A stretch of DNA of 64,000 nucleotides from a virus: the IMG/VR virus record IMGVR_UViG_3300037258_001099, positions 62,001-126,000 of that record. The stretch is one strand, 5' to 3'. Every line of letters begins with the position of its first letter. The first letter of the stretch is position 1. The notes beneath the pieces were generated by a model. It was not told the DNA's origin. It saw only the letters and a list, made by a program, of their open reading frames with translations, and did no database searches. Below, piece after piece: positions 17,901 through 26,181 of the stretch. A program made the position numbers and the translations under genes.

Positions 17901-20900
17901 GCTCCTGGCGCGAGAGGGTCCTGGGATGAAGATTCGTATGGCTTCCCAGCAGAAGCTCCTCCTGATGACCTTTCTATGGGTGACGAGGAAATGTTTGAGT
18001 TTCACCAAGCTCTGGGTCAGATGGATGCGTTCGAGTCACCTGCAAAAAAAGCTACTCCAGCCCCTGTAAGTCCAACGCCTATTCCTGCTCCTGCCTCAGC
18101 GGGGCCAGCGTACCAACTCTCTCACTTGCCAAAGCTGATGCGATCACAAAGGCGCACCCTTATTAGAGGAGGCCAGATTCACCCCTTTGAGGAAGGAAAG
18201 CCTGGCATTGGTGTTGGAGGAACCAATCCTGAGCAACGTGATGTGTTAAATGCTCCTGATCGCCGCATGATTGTGCAAGGTGGGCCTGGCACGGGCAAAA
18301 CTGAGACCATGATCATGAAGATCGCGGACCTGATTGCTAAAGGCCATGTCGACCCAAGCCGTATCATGGCTTTCTCTGGTATGCACTCAGGTGTCTCTGA
18401 GCTCAACACCAGGATGAGCAAATTCTTGCAGCCATTACTTCCCCATGGAGAAGAGCACAAGCTTCCTGCGGCTCGTACACTGCACTCTCTAGCCCATCAG
18501 GTCCTCTTCCAAAGAGGCAAGCCAAGTCCAGCACTGGGTGGCATTGGACTTGGTTGGATTAAGGGGGTCATGGGTAACCCAAGCGAGGAAGAGCTCGCAA
18601 GGCAAACTCCAGAGACCCAGGAAAAGCTCCGCGACCAGCAACGTCAATTCTTGCACGGGGCTATTAAGCAAAACTTCCCGAAAGCCAAATGGCTTCCAAG
18701 CACACCAGACGAGCTTGATCGTGTCATGGGGGATATCAAGAAATACAAGTCTAGTCGCACTGGAGAGGACCCACTTTACGATAAGATGATAAAAAAAGGC
18801 CTTGGGGATATTTCTCATGGCAAAAAGTTCACCCATGCCGGAGCCCTTGCTGTCTATGAGCAATCTGTGGCGCAGACAGGCAACATTGATTTTGAGGATC
18901 TGATCACCTACGGCAGTTCTGCTCTTGGCCGTCTCGGAAGCGAAGCTATCCCGCAAGGTGTTGAGGGAACGCAGCTCCTCGCCTATGACGAGGCGCAAGA
19001 CGCCAACCGAGAGAACCTGGGATTTGTCTCCAATCTCGTGAGTGCTCTTGGACCAGAAACACATGCAGTTGTCGGTCTTGATCCACTCCAGTCGCTTTTT
19101 CAGGGAGCTGGAAGCCTGCCTGGAGAGCATATTGTGCCAGCCATTCAGCAGATGCTGGGTGGAGCAGGACACATTCAGCTTCGCGGAAACTATCGCAGCT
19201 CCATGAAGGATGTGGCGCTCTCCAATTCGATCTTACAAATGCATGCCATGAGCGGAAAGAAAGGACTTTCCCCACTTCAGGTCCCCTATTCACAGAAGCT
19301 TGGATCAGAGCCAAGCTTCATGCTTAGAAAATCCCAGCCTGAGCTCTATAAGAAGATGTTTTCCTCTATGCTTGCCCATGCTGGTGTCTCTCCAAAAACC
19401 ATGCGAGAAAATATTTTGGCTGGAGAGCATCCCTTTAAAGGAGTGGACTGGAACCAGCCAGACAAGATTCGGCCAGGGGAAATGCCTGCACTTTTTATGA
19501 TGAAGGCGCAGCGCTCACTCTTTGAGCATATTGCCCCATCAATCATTCAGGGGCTTGATCCAGCGGGCAAGATTGATCCTGAGATGGCAAAGAAAGCCTT
19601 TGGGCAGATGTATCGGCCAGGTCTGCCTGGCAAAGCCGCAAGCGATGAAGAACAGACTATATTTGCCAATAAGCTCGCATTCCGAGGACTCACCGTGGGC
19701 CAGAGTAGAGGACTCTCCTTTGAGAACCCACATATGGATGCCTCCCCCGTAGGGGAATGGCGGCGTCCTGGGGAGAAGGCTGAGGAGTCGTACTTGCACA
19801 ATCTGGGAGTCATGGTTTCTCGCACAAAAGAGGGTGGACGCAGCTTTATTGGGGCGGCAAGCACCCCGTTTTCTGGCGATCAGATGAAGGATTTTGTCCA
19901 GACACAAGGAAAGCACTACCGCGAGACCTCTCCAGAGTCACATAATCGTGGATCGGTATGGTATGGGGAACCTGGCTCTGATCCGCTATCTGTCCATCCC
20001 CGCAATGAGTTCGATACCCACGAAGGTCAACCAGTAGCACACTACTTTGGCGAGATTATGGGACTCCAGAAGAAGCAGGTAGATGACTGGAAAGCGATGA
20101 AGAATTCCCCTGCCCAAGCGGCTGTTCCAGCACAACTTGTCTCGCAAGAAGCAGTTGCCGCATCACCCCCTAGAAAGCAAGATCTTGCCAAGACAGCTCT
20201 GTCTGACCTTCAATCACGTGCGCCATCTGGCAGGAGTGCTCAAATAGAGTCGCTGCTAGCAAAGACGGTTGCATCGCCCCACGCGTCAGATCCTAGCCAG
20301 CACGCAATGGTCGGTCAACTCCACACAGAGTTTGCCAAACTTGGTGGCTCAGCTTCCTGGTCAGATTTCATGAAAGCAAAAGCACCAGAGATTGAGAATC
20401 TAGCAGGACCACAAAGCCCTGTGACCAAGCTTGCTCAAACAATGGCCGCATCCCCTGATAAATATGCGCCTGGATCTACGGCGATATCAGCCAAAGATGT
20501 CACCGTCAATGCTGCCGCCAATTCCAAAATCACCGTTGCAGGGGGCGCACAGGTTGATGTGATCCGAGCAAGCACGCCTCCTCTCGCCTCTATGGCAGCA
20601 GTAGGTAAAGGCGCATCGCCCGTGAGCTCCACCATTGCCAAAAATACACCAATAGAGGACTTACCTCTCTCGGGAGCAACTCCTGTCACGCGTATTAGCC
20701 GCAATCCTTTTGCAAGCACTGGAGGCATTCCGTCTACGTCAACAACGACAGTGGCTCAGGTCACAGGTGGTGCTCCTTCTGGGACAAGTGTTGGCGCAAG
20801 CACAGTAGGTGGGCCATCATCTAAAGGTGGCATTGGCTCGTTGGTTATCCACCCAGGAGCATCTGTTGGCGCTATCAACGTCTACGGAGGTGGACCAACT

Positions 20901-23900
20901 ACGGGCGGAGGCGGAGATGGTGGGGACAAAGAGCCGCCAAAGACCACGCTTGCGAAGTTCTCCGACGGGCTCACGAATACTGGTCGTACCTTCGCTCGTA
21001 TTGGGCAGGAGATGCAGTACTTCGGGCAGCTCTTCAATGATGTTACGCAGAAGGCACTTGAGCAAGGATCAGACTATAGACTTGCCTCTGGGACATTTAA
21101 AGCATCTGGCGCAACCGCTGACAGGGGCTTCTACGACTTTGCCAATCCTGCGAGCGGCATCTCTCAGATGCAGACGAATAGCCTGCCGATGTTCTCCAAG
21201 ACCGATATTGCACAAAATCTCCAAAATGTAGCAGGCATGGTAGGAGGCCAGCTTCCACCTTCTGGGACGTCAACGAGTATCATGCAGCTTGCAGCACTAA
21301 CTGGGGCAGATCCGACACAGCTTACCTCTCAGATAGGCTACATCAGTGGCTCGATGGGACAAGGGATGACCGCTACACCTGCAATCGAAGGATACACGGG
21401 GAGCCTCTATCACGGCCAGGTAAACGCAACCAACCTTGCTCCAACGCTCCAAGCGGTCTCCTCGGCGCTTCCCAGCATGCAAGGGCTCACATTTGGACAA
21501 GGCAACAATCTAGGAGCCTTCTACGGCCTCATGAATGCGGCTCAAGGCGGAGGCATGACAGCGGCCAATATGCCCGATGTCTCTGACCTTACGAATTCTC
21601 TGGCTCAAGTAGGCACTGCGCCTAATCTCAATCAGCAGGCAGCACTCAATCAGCTTTTCCCAGGACAGCTCACAGGCGGTGCCCAGCTTGCCCAGTTCCA
21701 ACAGCAACAAGTGGGAATGAGTGAGCAGGCAGGAGAGCTTGGTCTTCAGCAGCAGTTCAATGTGCCAGGCCTTCAGATGCAGATTGGCAATGCCAACGTC
21801 GCGATGCAGCAGGCTAATGTTGATCTCGGGCAGATCCAACAACAGCAAGGCTATGCCCAACTTGGCCTCTCTCAGCAAGAGCTTGGATCAAGCCAGGCGA
21901 ACCTTGATTACCAGAGAGACCAGCATGACTATCAGCAAGCCAGCCTGAACTATCAGAAGCAGCAGCTTAATTATAGTGAGGCACAGCTTGGCTATTCCCA
22001 GCAGCAATTTCAATATAGCCAGGCTCAGTACAGCCAAGCGCAACTCCAGCAGCAATATGCGCAAGCGAGCTTTACCCAGCAGCAATATGTCCAGACACAG
22101 GAGTATGGCCCCATTGGTGCCGACACTGGACGGCAGAGCTACTTCGATTTCATGCGTAATCAGCAAGCGGCAGGATACAACCCGCTCTCCGCTGAAACTG
22201 GGACCCAGTTCAAGCCGTCAGCGCCTCAAGGTATCCAGAACATGCAGTTCTACGCAGGGATTGAGAACCAGCGTCAGATGAGCATCCTCTCGCGGTCACC
22301 GCTGCTCTCAGATGCTGCATTTCAGCAACAGCAAAAATACTTAAACGAGCAAGAGGCCTTCTATAAGGAGCAGCTAGACTTAACAAACGAGCAGCGTACC
22401 TTTGACGTGACCTGGGGACAGAAGATGCTCGACTCCCAGCAGAAACTCCTCGACCTACAAGGGCCACTGCTCACTACACAGAAGAAGCTCCTGGATATGC
22501 AGCAGCCAATGCTCGATACCCAAAAGAGCCTGCTGAACCAACAGCAAGGGCTTCTCAACACTGAGGGGCATCTCCTCGATCTCCAACAAGGCATTCTGGA
22601 TACCCAAAAAGGCATGCTTGTCTATACCCAGGAAGCCCTTGATCAGCAGGGCAAAATCCTGGGTATCCAGCAGACCCAGGTGGGCCTTACAGCGCAGATG
22701 AATGATTACCAAAATGCTCAGCTCAAGCTTCAACAAGCGTATCTGCCAGCCCAGCTTGGGGCTCTTCTCGCAGTCCAGACAGCCATGGAGCAGCAAATTA
22801 ATGGACAAGGCCCTGTCAATGGCACAAATCCCACGCCACAGCAGATCATTAAGCAGCTCTCTCTTATCCAGAATCCAACCCAGCAACAGGATATTATGCG
22901 CAACCTGGGACTGCCTCCCAATCAGGTAAATACCCTGCAAACTATCCTCAATGGTATGAAGAAGGCTGGCGGCTATGATGCAGCCATGAGTGGGGTTTCC
23001 CCTGCCGACAAAAGCATCCAGGCGCAGGTGAACAACCTCATCAAGTCAGGAGCCTTTGCTGGACAAACAAATCAAGCTGCACAGTCTGACACCTCGCTCC
23101 TGCTTGGTGGCACAGCAGCGCAGTGGACAAAGTTCACGCAGGCTTTTGATACGGCCAACAAATATGCAGAGCAAACAGCAAACGCTGCATCCTCCATCAA
23201 CGACTATATCAAGGGCTGGGGAACCTTCTTTTCTATGGCTGGTCCTGCCATTGTTGGCATCGGCATGCTGCTCCAGGGTCTTGGGCTTGGCGGACAGGCA
23301 CTGAACTTCTTTACATCAGGAGGTGCCTCTGCTGCTGCTGGCGGGGCTGCAAGCTGGGTAACACAAACAGCAGCTCCAGCAGTCGCCTCGGCGGCATCAA
23401 CAACGGCAAGCGCAATCTCGTTAGCCCTTACCACTGCTGCCCCTATCATCATTCCTCTGGTTATTGCTGCTGCCGGAACGGCAATTATAACATTCGCATT
23501 AAAGTGGCTTGGGGATCAGGCATCAAATATTAATCAGCAGAACTTTAACAACCCAAAGAATGCAACCTCAAATCTTCCGTCGTGGCTTCAGTGGCTTCCT
23601 GGCAAAACAGCTTCTCCACAAGTTGTTGCTTCTGCGCAATCGAAGCAAGATGCGTACCGAGCCTCTCACGGCGGAAAAGACATGCCGATGCCTGATGAGA
23701 GTCCGCTCGCCAAGGGAACGCTTCTTGGGGATGCCTGGAGCGGTATTAAGACAGGCGTAGGCAACGCCTGGAATTGGCTGACAGGTGGAAACAACAAAGC
23801 TGAAGCATCTCCCGCTCCAGCAAATCCCAAAGGACATGACTTTGGGGCACAACCAAATGCACCAGTGATACCCACGCCACCATCGGTATCACCATGGAGT

Positions 23901-25646
23901 ACGGCATACAAAGCTATTGTGGGGGTATTTGCGCCGCTAGGCAAAACTTTCCAGGGCTATTGGAACGCTGTAGCTAGCGGATCTGACTGGTTAAGAACAT
24001 ATATCAAAGGTAAAATAAGCGATTCATGGAATGCTATCGTCACTAAGTTCTCTCCTCTAGGTAAGTTTTTTAGCAATCTTTGGGTTGATGTACAAAATGT
24101 ATGGAAATCAGCTCCTGGATGGCTACACGATAGATTTCAAGATGCATGGAACAGGGTAACAGGGGTATGGTCCCCTCTCGGTAAGATTTTCCAGGGCTTT
24201 TGGAAAGACGTACAGAATGTATTTGTAGGAGCACCCAAGTGGTTCCAAGGTGAATGGCAAATTGCGTGGAATAATGTAACAAATATATGGTCTCCAATCG
24301 GTAAAACATTCCAGGGATACTGGAATGATATCATGGGAGGAGTTAATTGGCTCAGAACGAATATATCTAATACATGGAATAGTATAAAGGTAGATACTGA
24401 AAATATATTTCACAATATGATAAACGGGATTATCGATCATTTAAATGATGGAATATCGGGCGTAGAGGGATTTATTAACTTTTTTGGGCAAGGACTCGAT
24501 AAAATTGCTGGGGCCTTCCATGTCAGTGATCCTATCCCACAGAATAATCACCTCGGTCGCATTCCCCACTATGCTCTTGGTACCGACTCCCATCCTGGCG
24601 GCCCTATGGTTGTAGGTGAAAAAGGTCCCGAACTGCTTTTTGCTCCAAAGGGCTCTACAGTTGTTCCGGCTGATCTGACCGAAGCGCTGCTCTCAATGTT
24701 TAAAGGCAAGGTTCCAGGCTATGCTGGCGGCGTTGGTGATATCACAGCGTCTATCATCGATTGGGTAACAGGTGGCGCTAAATCGTTATTGGACAACGTT
24801 GTGAGCACTCTGCATATCACGGCTCCAAATCTCGGACCAATGAAGGACATTTCATCTGGTGTCTTCAACTCATTGGAGAAGTGGGCGCTAAGTTGGATCA
24901 GTTCGATTTTGCCATCTTTCGGTGGCAGTGGCAGCCAAGGGAGCCCAGGAACACTGACAGGTGTTCCTGGCAATGTTGCTTCATGGATACAATCCGCTAT
25001 GGCGCTCACGCACGTGCCTGCAAGCTGGCTAGCAGACCTAGAAATTATCGCTATGCACGAATCGGGCGGCAATCCGAATTCTATTAACCTTTGGGACAGC
25101 AATGCCCTAGCTGGTCATCCTTCACAAGGCCTGTTTCAGACGATACCTGGCACTTTCGCCGCCCATGCTCTTCCAGGTCACGGAAATATATTAAACCCGA
25201 TAGACAATGCTGCTTCAGCTATTGGGTACATAGAGGGTAGATATGGCGATGTGTTCCATGTGCCTGGAATAGTCTCAATGAGTCATGGTGGCCCTTATGT
25301 CGGGTATTCTGGAGGCGGCATACTCTCTGAACCTGTTGTTGGCACGGGACTGAGTACTGGGACACGATATAGCTTTGCAGAGGCTGCGCCAGAGGCAATT
25401 GTGCCACTCTCAAAGCTTTCCATTGCGCTCAAGTCTCTTCCCAAGAGCGGGAGTAGTGCCGTCTCTACCCAGCCAACAACAATATCTTCAAATTCTGGAC
25501 AAAGCATTCAAATAAAGAGCCTGATTGGGACCGCAACCATTAACATAAACACCAATGGAACAAAAATTGCTGACACCGAGAAAGATGAGCTGATGAGTCA
25601 GATCATGGATCTCTTTAGTGATGCGCTCAAGCAGTTGAACACCTAA
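11910..25646 (+). CDS. Giant tape-measure protein with two UvrD-like helicase cores and lytic transglycosylase
   Basis: GTG at 11910 (10 bases after AAAAGGA) is preferred to an upstream TTG, giving 4,578 residues. It sets tail length and is injected ahead of the DNA. Domains in order: SF1 helicase core 1 (about 250-745); a long Q/P/G-rich unknown region; SF1 helicase core 2 (about 2105-2660); G/S/T-rich linker (to about 3000); Q-rich coiled-coil repeats (about 3260-3630); hydrophobic segments (about 3773-3868); four W-S-P-L-G-K-x-F-Q-G-x-W repeats (about 4000-4165); tape-measure hallmark G-G-P-M-V-V-G-E-K-G-P-E-L-L-F (about 4230); transglycosylase domain (about 4350-4470). The C-terminus repeats a G-G-G-I-L-S-E-P-V-V-G motif typical of tape measures. 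Among known phages only tape measures near 5,000 residues are as long. Confidence 0.93.
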   Translation: MSTFDYSAWFGFRPRISSTAEGFARMPDYDPSQFAPRPVWNPATGKWEDPNKANRTINRRPTIEAEIAERQRRGYSLSDISLAPHAIPQGAAGPEKYQSPEEWKKAQSTFQSVQGALGASTGKQAATEALRRSDLNKALRQGQISTATAGKAAMITERMNQEGKRTQAANEDQLRNMSTQPDVTPFTIVPQKNLPSRASLLSQMEAAQPQVIALQQQTQKNASELMGKQVKMQTVSQFLPALSHEQLGGVQSKSQYVGFRGGPGGGKSKALISAIFNNLLNQGLSSDEAARLAKNTIFLSQTKSAVSRMRTNMEGAEQMIPGWDEKARSEQMMTLGRFAMSLLNRNQSSGGSILQQMGAGDYKPLYQGSGENIEEEMAKREHEQVLKRVLTQHGYNTRINNVGQLAQTIAEIKGTSRETFEAAYKRGKSLQDQNSQRQVIPSEQALYLYQNELHRTKQYDINDVPGMLLKASTKKNVQFPRFGMIANDESQDTPPIYGQLFQKLLGPSGRLITAGDPSQQAIRRPWDIDQTMKSAGAKIHELSINFRTGRHNVSSLNPLLATQAMADQPKSPFQAAFKEHDQPIRTHVEENFPAMHRAMFGNWMKDMGLTPAMIAKNMQSGVHPFSSPDAGSLLPGDAPFIFQRDEEGRGAFLKEMRSTLSKHMDEAMLDRFMQENISSEPPTASNVMSARAYTVGQARSHEFPEIHGDVTPQGLWPPEGHIGQIYTMQSRAINQQHLYYSKKNMPKGTQHDLATSFFGGQEVPHGWDQLMQAGTENLVDQQGMAVADLPEAMQYAYNSPHAMNLGTSPERPTEDPEMVKQFVEETLFANKFYSPPVDSGSGLLQGSKDDQFAADMRTYGFNAEMLSGQTKRSVISQSKMEMAARAAQDMIMNGPGVVSRGAATFNSEGVWQTKRMGRSEIESVPSPKEFMDRIHQMAGPIPARLMKDDIEREASSEFPEIDNIQMKPWAGKEQSQEAGDTTQVRQWMGHALAIPGFRNVPEIMGRLNDLLTHPKVLQSITGPLGKLAKSDPKLAQLQKRINLGRLDGHEAEKIKNRIARLIGLGAKITQTQQVQLSALQSKMKKVGGEPLHRIISRVVTPTLTGTNKPNPLYHAGFADLLHGAAAKQLPWQHLDPDFVGSLGGRARQFEREGDTSKRRFWGEAAGKFEAFSSQVHPDGSPLTKEMLAHAAPHERALLERIFESKHGGDILPYNHPDVESRVSQFTYQRGLVNRGMVSPENMAAMKLSRANSRRAPGETEFANLYMALQGGLSEGSGSGIEDPMNTLARGGGRFASLGAGTRLDSMIQRLTELSDPAGRVLTSAERAGFAEQLGQAQYVKSELSSPTNWRDWAHTLRAASLASTGKNLHDPKPLEEGKPNDPVRELFRHRDQHVKNARSLEGLTGLITPLKEATAHLQKTGSLRRSHVDEILRAFGYDPADKNLTALRKLEEKKGFSSRGGQDPDLPMAKLIGQFPDQMKDMREQLTRVPIIQGSQHYTYMGGEPGYADIKKAQQGIPSGIMGTLHPLPKTDETGPEEEFGLSKNVQFHMSRDMFSKSDLGVFNPEKAKRLPEHVANMDYAPLMQFEGMHQGSHVSFPVHPEQLALADTSGLEQEKGIQDLFKRARWTGLRWKEQDQNKKQIEVLRRSADAKHRKEHPLFTPRQLANPRGYASSFGVDPRTLPPAYRSHIGGQINSPSKVLAAAQVAQHSQGQMARGLVGMQQPVPEPMPSYRGYQLGGDLNEAAIDSIIRSQQKKELEANTAETPEFGPVDPNLQPMLPGFGGGGGNLPPRPPSVPTPEPENDPSRMFSALSSPELERAQPFLAHPRFNQLYKTFETGRLFGRQVTWQGHLEDEHAFNLRHPELHKSDLELTSGLLGKSVPPPPPDASTMAPRQRQESSGLRQRMMVQHASGLAQARDRKNDPLLATIGQHIPAQVPLAPSQGGIPPHDMAQLLTHLRSGKQSSDIALAKQYGKAPMQYLGSISGNQKPLPEIAAVAPGARGSWDEDSYGFPAEAPPDDLSMGDEEMFEFHQALGQMDAFESPAKKATPAPVSPTPIPAPASAGPAYQLSHLPKLMRSQRRTLIRGGQIHPFEEGKPGIGVGGTNPEQRDVLNAPDRRMIVQGGPGTGKTETMIMKIADLIAKGHVDPSRIMAFSGMHSGVSELNTRMSKFLQPLLPHGEEHKLPAARTLHSLAHQVLFQRGKPSPALGGIGLGWIKGVMGNPSEEELARQTPETQEKLRDQQRQFLHGAIKQNFPKAKWLPSTPDELDRVMGDIKKYKSSRTGEDPLYDKMIKKGLGDISHGKKFTHAGALAVYEQSVAQTGNIDFEDLITYGSSALGRLGSEAIPQGVEGTQLLAYDEAQDANRENLGFVSNLVSALGPETHAVVGLDPLQSLFQGAGSLPGEHIVPAIQQMLGGAGHIQLRGNYRSSMKDVALSNSILQMHAMSGKKGLSPLQVPYSQKLGSEPSFMLRKSQPELYKKMFSSMLAHAGVSPKTMRENILAGEHPFKGVDWNQPDKIRPGEMPALFMMKAQRSLFEHIAPSIIQGLDPAGKIDPEMAKKAFGQMYRPGLPGKAASDEEQTIFANKLAFRGLTVGQSRGLSFENPHMDASPVGEWRRPGEKAEESYLHNLGVMVSRTKEGGRSFIGAASTPFSGDQMKDFVQTQGKHYRETSPESHNRGSVWYGEPGSDPLSVHPRNEFDTHEGQPVAHYFGEIMGLQKKQVDDWKAMKNSPAQAAVPAQLVSQEAVAASPPRKQDLAKTALSDLQSRAPSGRSAQIESLLAKTVASPHASDPSQHAMVGQLHTEFAKLGGSASWSDFMKAKAPEIENLAGPQSPVTKLAQTMAASPDKYAPGSTAISAKDVTVNAAANSKITVAGGAQVDVIRASTPPLASMAAVGKGASPVSSTIAKNTPIEDLPLSGATPVTRISRNPFASTGGIPSTSTTTVAQVTGGAPSGTSVGASTVGGPSSKGGIGSLVIHPGASVGAINVYGGGPTTGGGGDGGDKEPPKTTLAKFSDGLTNTGRTFARIGQEMQYFGQLFNDVTQKALEQGSDYRLASGTFKASGATADRGFYDFANPASGISQMQTNSLPMFSKTDIAQNLQNVAGMVGGQLPPSGTSTSIMQLAALTGADPTQLTSQIGYISGSMGQGMTATPAIEGYTGSLYHGQVNATNLAPTLQAVSSALPSMQGLTFGQGNNLGAFYGLMNAAQGGGMTAANMPDVSDLTNSLAQVGTAPNLNQQAALNQLFPGQLTGGAQLAQFQQQQVGMSEQAGELGLQQQFNVPGLQMQIGNANVAMQQANVDLGQIQQQQGYAQLGLSQQELGSSQANLDYQRDQHDYQQASLNYQKQQLNYSEAQLGYSQQQFQYSQAQYSQAQLQQQYAQASFTQQQYVQTQEYGPIGADTGRQSYFDFMRNQQAAGYNPLSAETGTQFKPSAPQGIQNMQFYAGIENQRQMSILSRSPLLSDAAFQQQQKYLNEQEAFYKEQLDLTNEQRTFDVTWGQKMLDSQQKLLDLQGPLLTTQKKLLDMQQPMLDTQKSLLNQQQGLLNTEGHLLDLQQGILDTQKGMLVYTQEALDQQGKILGIQQTQVGLTAQMNDYQNAQLKLQQAYLPAQLGALLAVQTAMEQQINGQGPVNGTNPTPQQIIKQLSLIQNPTQQQDIMRNLGLPPNQVNTLQTILNGMKKAGGYDAAMSGVSPADKSIQAQVNNLIKSGAFAGQTNQAAQSDTSLLLGGTAAQWTKFTQAFDTANKYAEQTANAASSINDYIKGWGTFFSMAGPAIVGIGMLLQGLGLGGQALNFFTSGGASAAAGGAASWVTQTAAPAVASAASTTASAISLALTTAAPIIIPLVIAAAGTAIITFALKWLGDQASNINQQNFNNPKNATSNLPSWLQWLPGKTASPQVVASAQSKQDAYRASHGGKDMPMPDESPLAKGTLLGDAWSGIKTGVGNAWNWLTGGNNKAEASPAPANPKGHDFGAQPNAPVIPTPPSVSPWSTAYKAIVGVFAPLGKTFQGYWNAVASGSDWLRTYIKGKISDSWNAIVTKFSPLGKFFSNLWVDVQNVWKSAPGWLHDRFQDAWNRVTGVWSPLGKIFQGFWKDVQNVFVGAPKWFQGEWQIAWNNVTNIWSPIGKTFQGYWNDIMGGVNWLRTNISNTWNSIKVDTENIFHNMINGIIDHLNDGISGVEGFINFFGQGLDKIAGAFHVSDPIPQNNHLGRIPHYALGTDSHPGGPMVVGEKGPELLFAPKGSTVVPADLTEALLSMFKGKVPGYAGGVGDITASIIDWVTGGAKSLLDNVVSTLHITAPNLGPMKDISSGVFNSLEKWALSWISSILPSFGGSGSQGSPGTLTGVPGNVASWIQSAMALTHVPASWLADLEIIAMHESGGNPNSINLWDSNALAGHPSQGLFQTIPGTFAAHALPGHGNILNPIDNAASAIGYIEGRYGDVFHVPGIVSMSHGGPYVGYSGGGILSEPVVGTGLSTGTRYSFAEAAPEAIVPLSKLSIALKSLPKSGSSAVSTQPTTISSNSGQSIQIKSLIGTATININTNGTKIADTEKDELMSQIMDLFSDALKQLNT
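12660..14145 (+). other. Helicase core 1 inside the tape-measure gene
   Basis: UvrD/Rep-like SF1 motifs are present in order. I: G-G-P-G-G-G-K-S at residues 261-268. Ia-like: F-L-S-Q-T-K-S-A-V-S-R-M. II: D-E-S-Q-D at 488-492. III: G-D-P-S-Q-Q at 515-520. IV: L-S-I-N-F-R at about 544. V: T-V-G-Q-A-R-S-H-E-F-P at about 693. VI: Y-T-M-Q-S-R-A-I-N near 725. The catalytic lysine, D-E pair and arginines of IV and VI are kept; motif V is divergent. Confidence 0.82.
17859..17890. repeat. Palindromic element ATTTCCGGTAAT inside the tape-measure gene
   Basis: ATTTCCGGTAAT (17859-17870) and ATTACCGGAAAT (17879-17890) are perfect 12-bp inverted arms with an 8-base spacer. The same element recurs at 58831-58870 and as a half site at 62915. 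Confidence 0.75.
18222..19890 (+). other. Helicase core 2 inside the tape-measure gene
   Basis: A second UvrD-like set. Q motif: N-P-E-Q-R-D-V-L. I: G-G-P-G-T-G-K-T at 2124-2131. Ib-like: A-R-T-L-H-S-L-A-H. II: D-E-A-Q-D at 2360-2364. III: G-L-D-P-L-Q-S-L-F near 2390. IV: L-R-G-N-Y-R-S-S near 2427. V: L-T-V-G-Q-S-R-G-L-S-F near 2594. VI: V-M-V-S-R-T-K-E near 2634. It is closer to canonical UvrD than core 1. Confidence 0.88.
21690..22800 (+). repeat. Glutamine-rich coiled-coil repeats of the tape measure
   Basis: Two arrays: Y-S-Q-A-Q/Y-Q-K-Q-Q type heptad-like repeats (to about 22100), then repeats of the form L-L-D-x-Q-[QK]-x-[LM]-L-x-x-Q (about 22420-22690). They are typical of the extended rod of tape-measure proteins. 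Confidence 0.8.
23905..24400 (+). repeat. Four tryptophan-rich repeats of the tape measure, AT-richer segment
   Basis: Four units share [FW]-[SA]-P-[LI]-G-K-x-F-x-x-x-W followed by A-W-N-x-[IV]. Units 2-4 and the following 100 bases are visibly more AT-rich than the rest of the gene. Confidence 0.75.
24960..25320 (+). other. Lytic transglycosylase domain of the tape measure
   Basis: The SLT-like signature M-H-E-S-G-G-N-P contains the catalytic glutamate at residue 4384, followed by S-Q-G-L-F-Q-T-I-P-G-T-F and a downstream A-A-S-A-I-G-Y-I motif. It would open peptidoglycan during injection. Confidence 0.88.
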
Positions 25647-26170
25647 TGGGAAATGCAAGTGGCTTTGGCATTGGAACATACCAGCCTCTCTCTGGGGTAA
25701 CAACAACCATCGGATCAGGCTTTCCAAATGCTCCATTTCAGCTCGTCCATCCGTATGCAGGTACCTACGGTGGCAACTATGGGTACGTGATCGACACGAC
25801 GATCAAGTCACCAAACGAGGTCCAGTGGACTCCTGCGCCAGAAATCGGCATTGATGGGATTGGCAACTCTGTCATTCGTGGATTTCCACAGATTGAGTGG
25901 GACTACCCGATTATGCGGCCAGATCATTGGTACAAGCTAAAATTTTTGAGAAATCAGTCAGCTAAAGTGCCACCTGCATATCAGTACATTGTGTTGCTCC
26001 AGTACCCCGACGTTTTTGGATCAGGGGTGCTCGCACAACAACTAGCACGATTTGAGCCCATCACCTTTTCAAGCCGAACATCTGCGATCTTCCAATCGGT
26101 CGTCTTGAAATTCACGTACGTGGGGCAAGCACAACTGCTTTCTGGAACACCTATTTCTATCATTGCATAA
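25646..26170 (+). CDS. Probable distal tail protein
   Basis: The 174-residue protein starts on the last base of the tape-measure stop (TAATG), so translation is coupled. It is beta-rich, with aromatic strands, no cysteine and no membrane segment. Its place directly after the tape measure is that of the distal tail (Dit-like) protein that caps the tube and anchors the hub. No sequence motif proves this, so the call is positional. Confidence 0.6.
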   Translation: MGNASGFGIGTYQPLSGVTTTIGSGFPNAPFQLVHPYAGTYGGNYGYVIDTTIKSPNEVQWTPAPEIGIDGIGNSVIRGFPQIEWDYPIMRPDHWYKLKFLRNQSAKVPPAYQYIVLLQYPDVFGSGVLAQQLARFEPITFSSRTSAIFQSVVLKFTYVGQAQLLSGTPISIIA

Positions 26171-26181
26171 GGAGGCGACCT

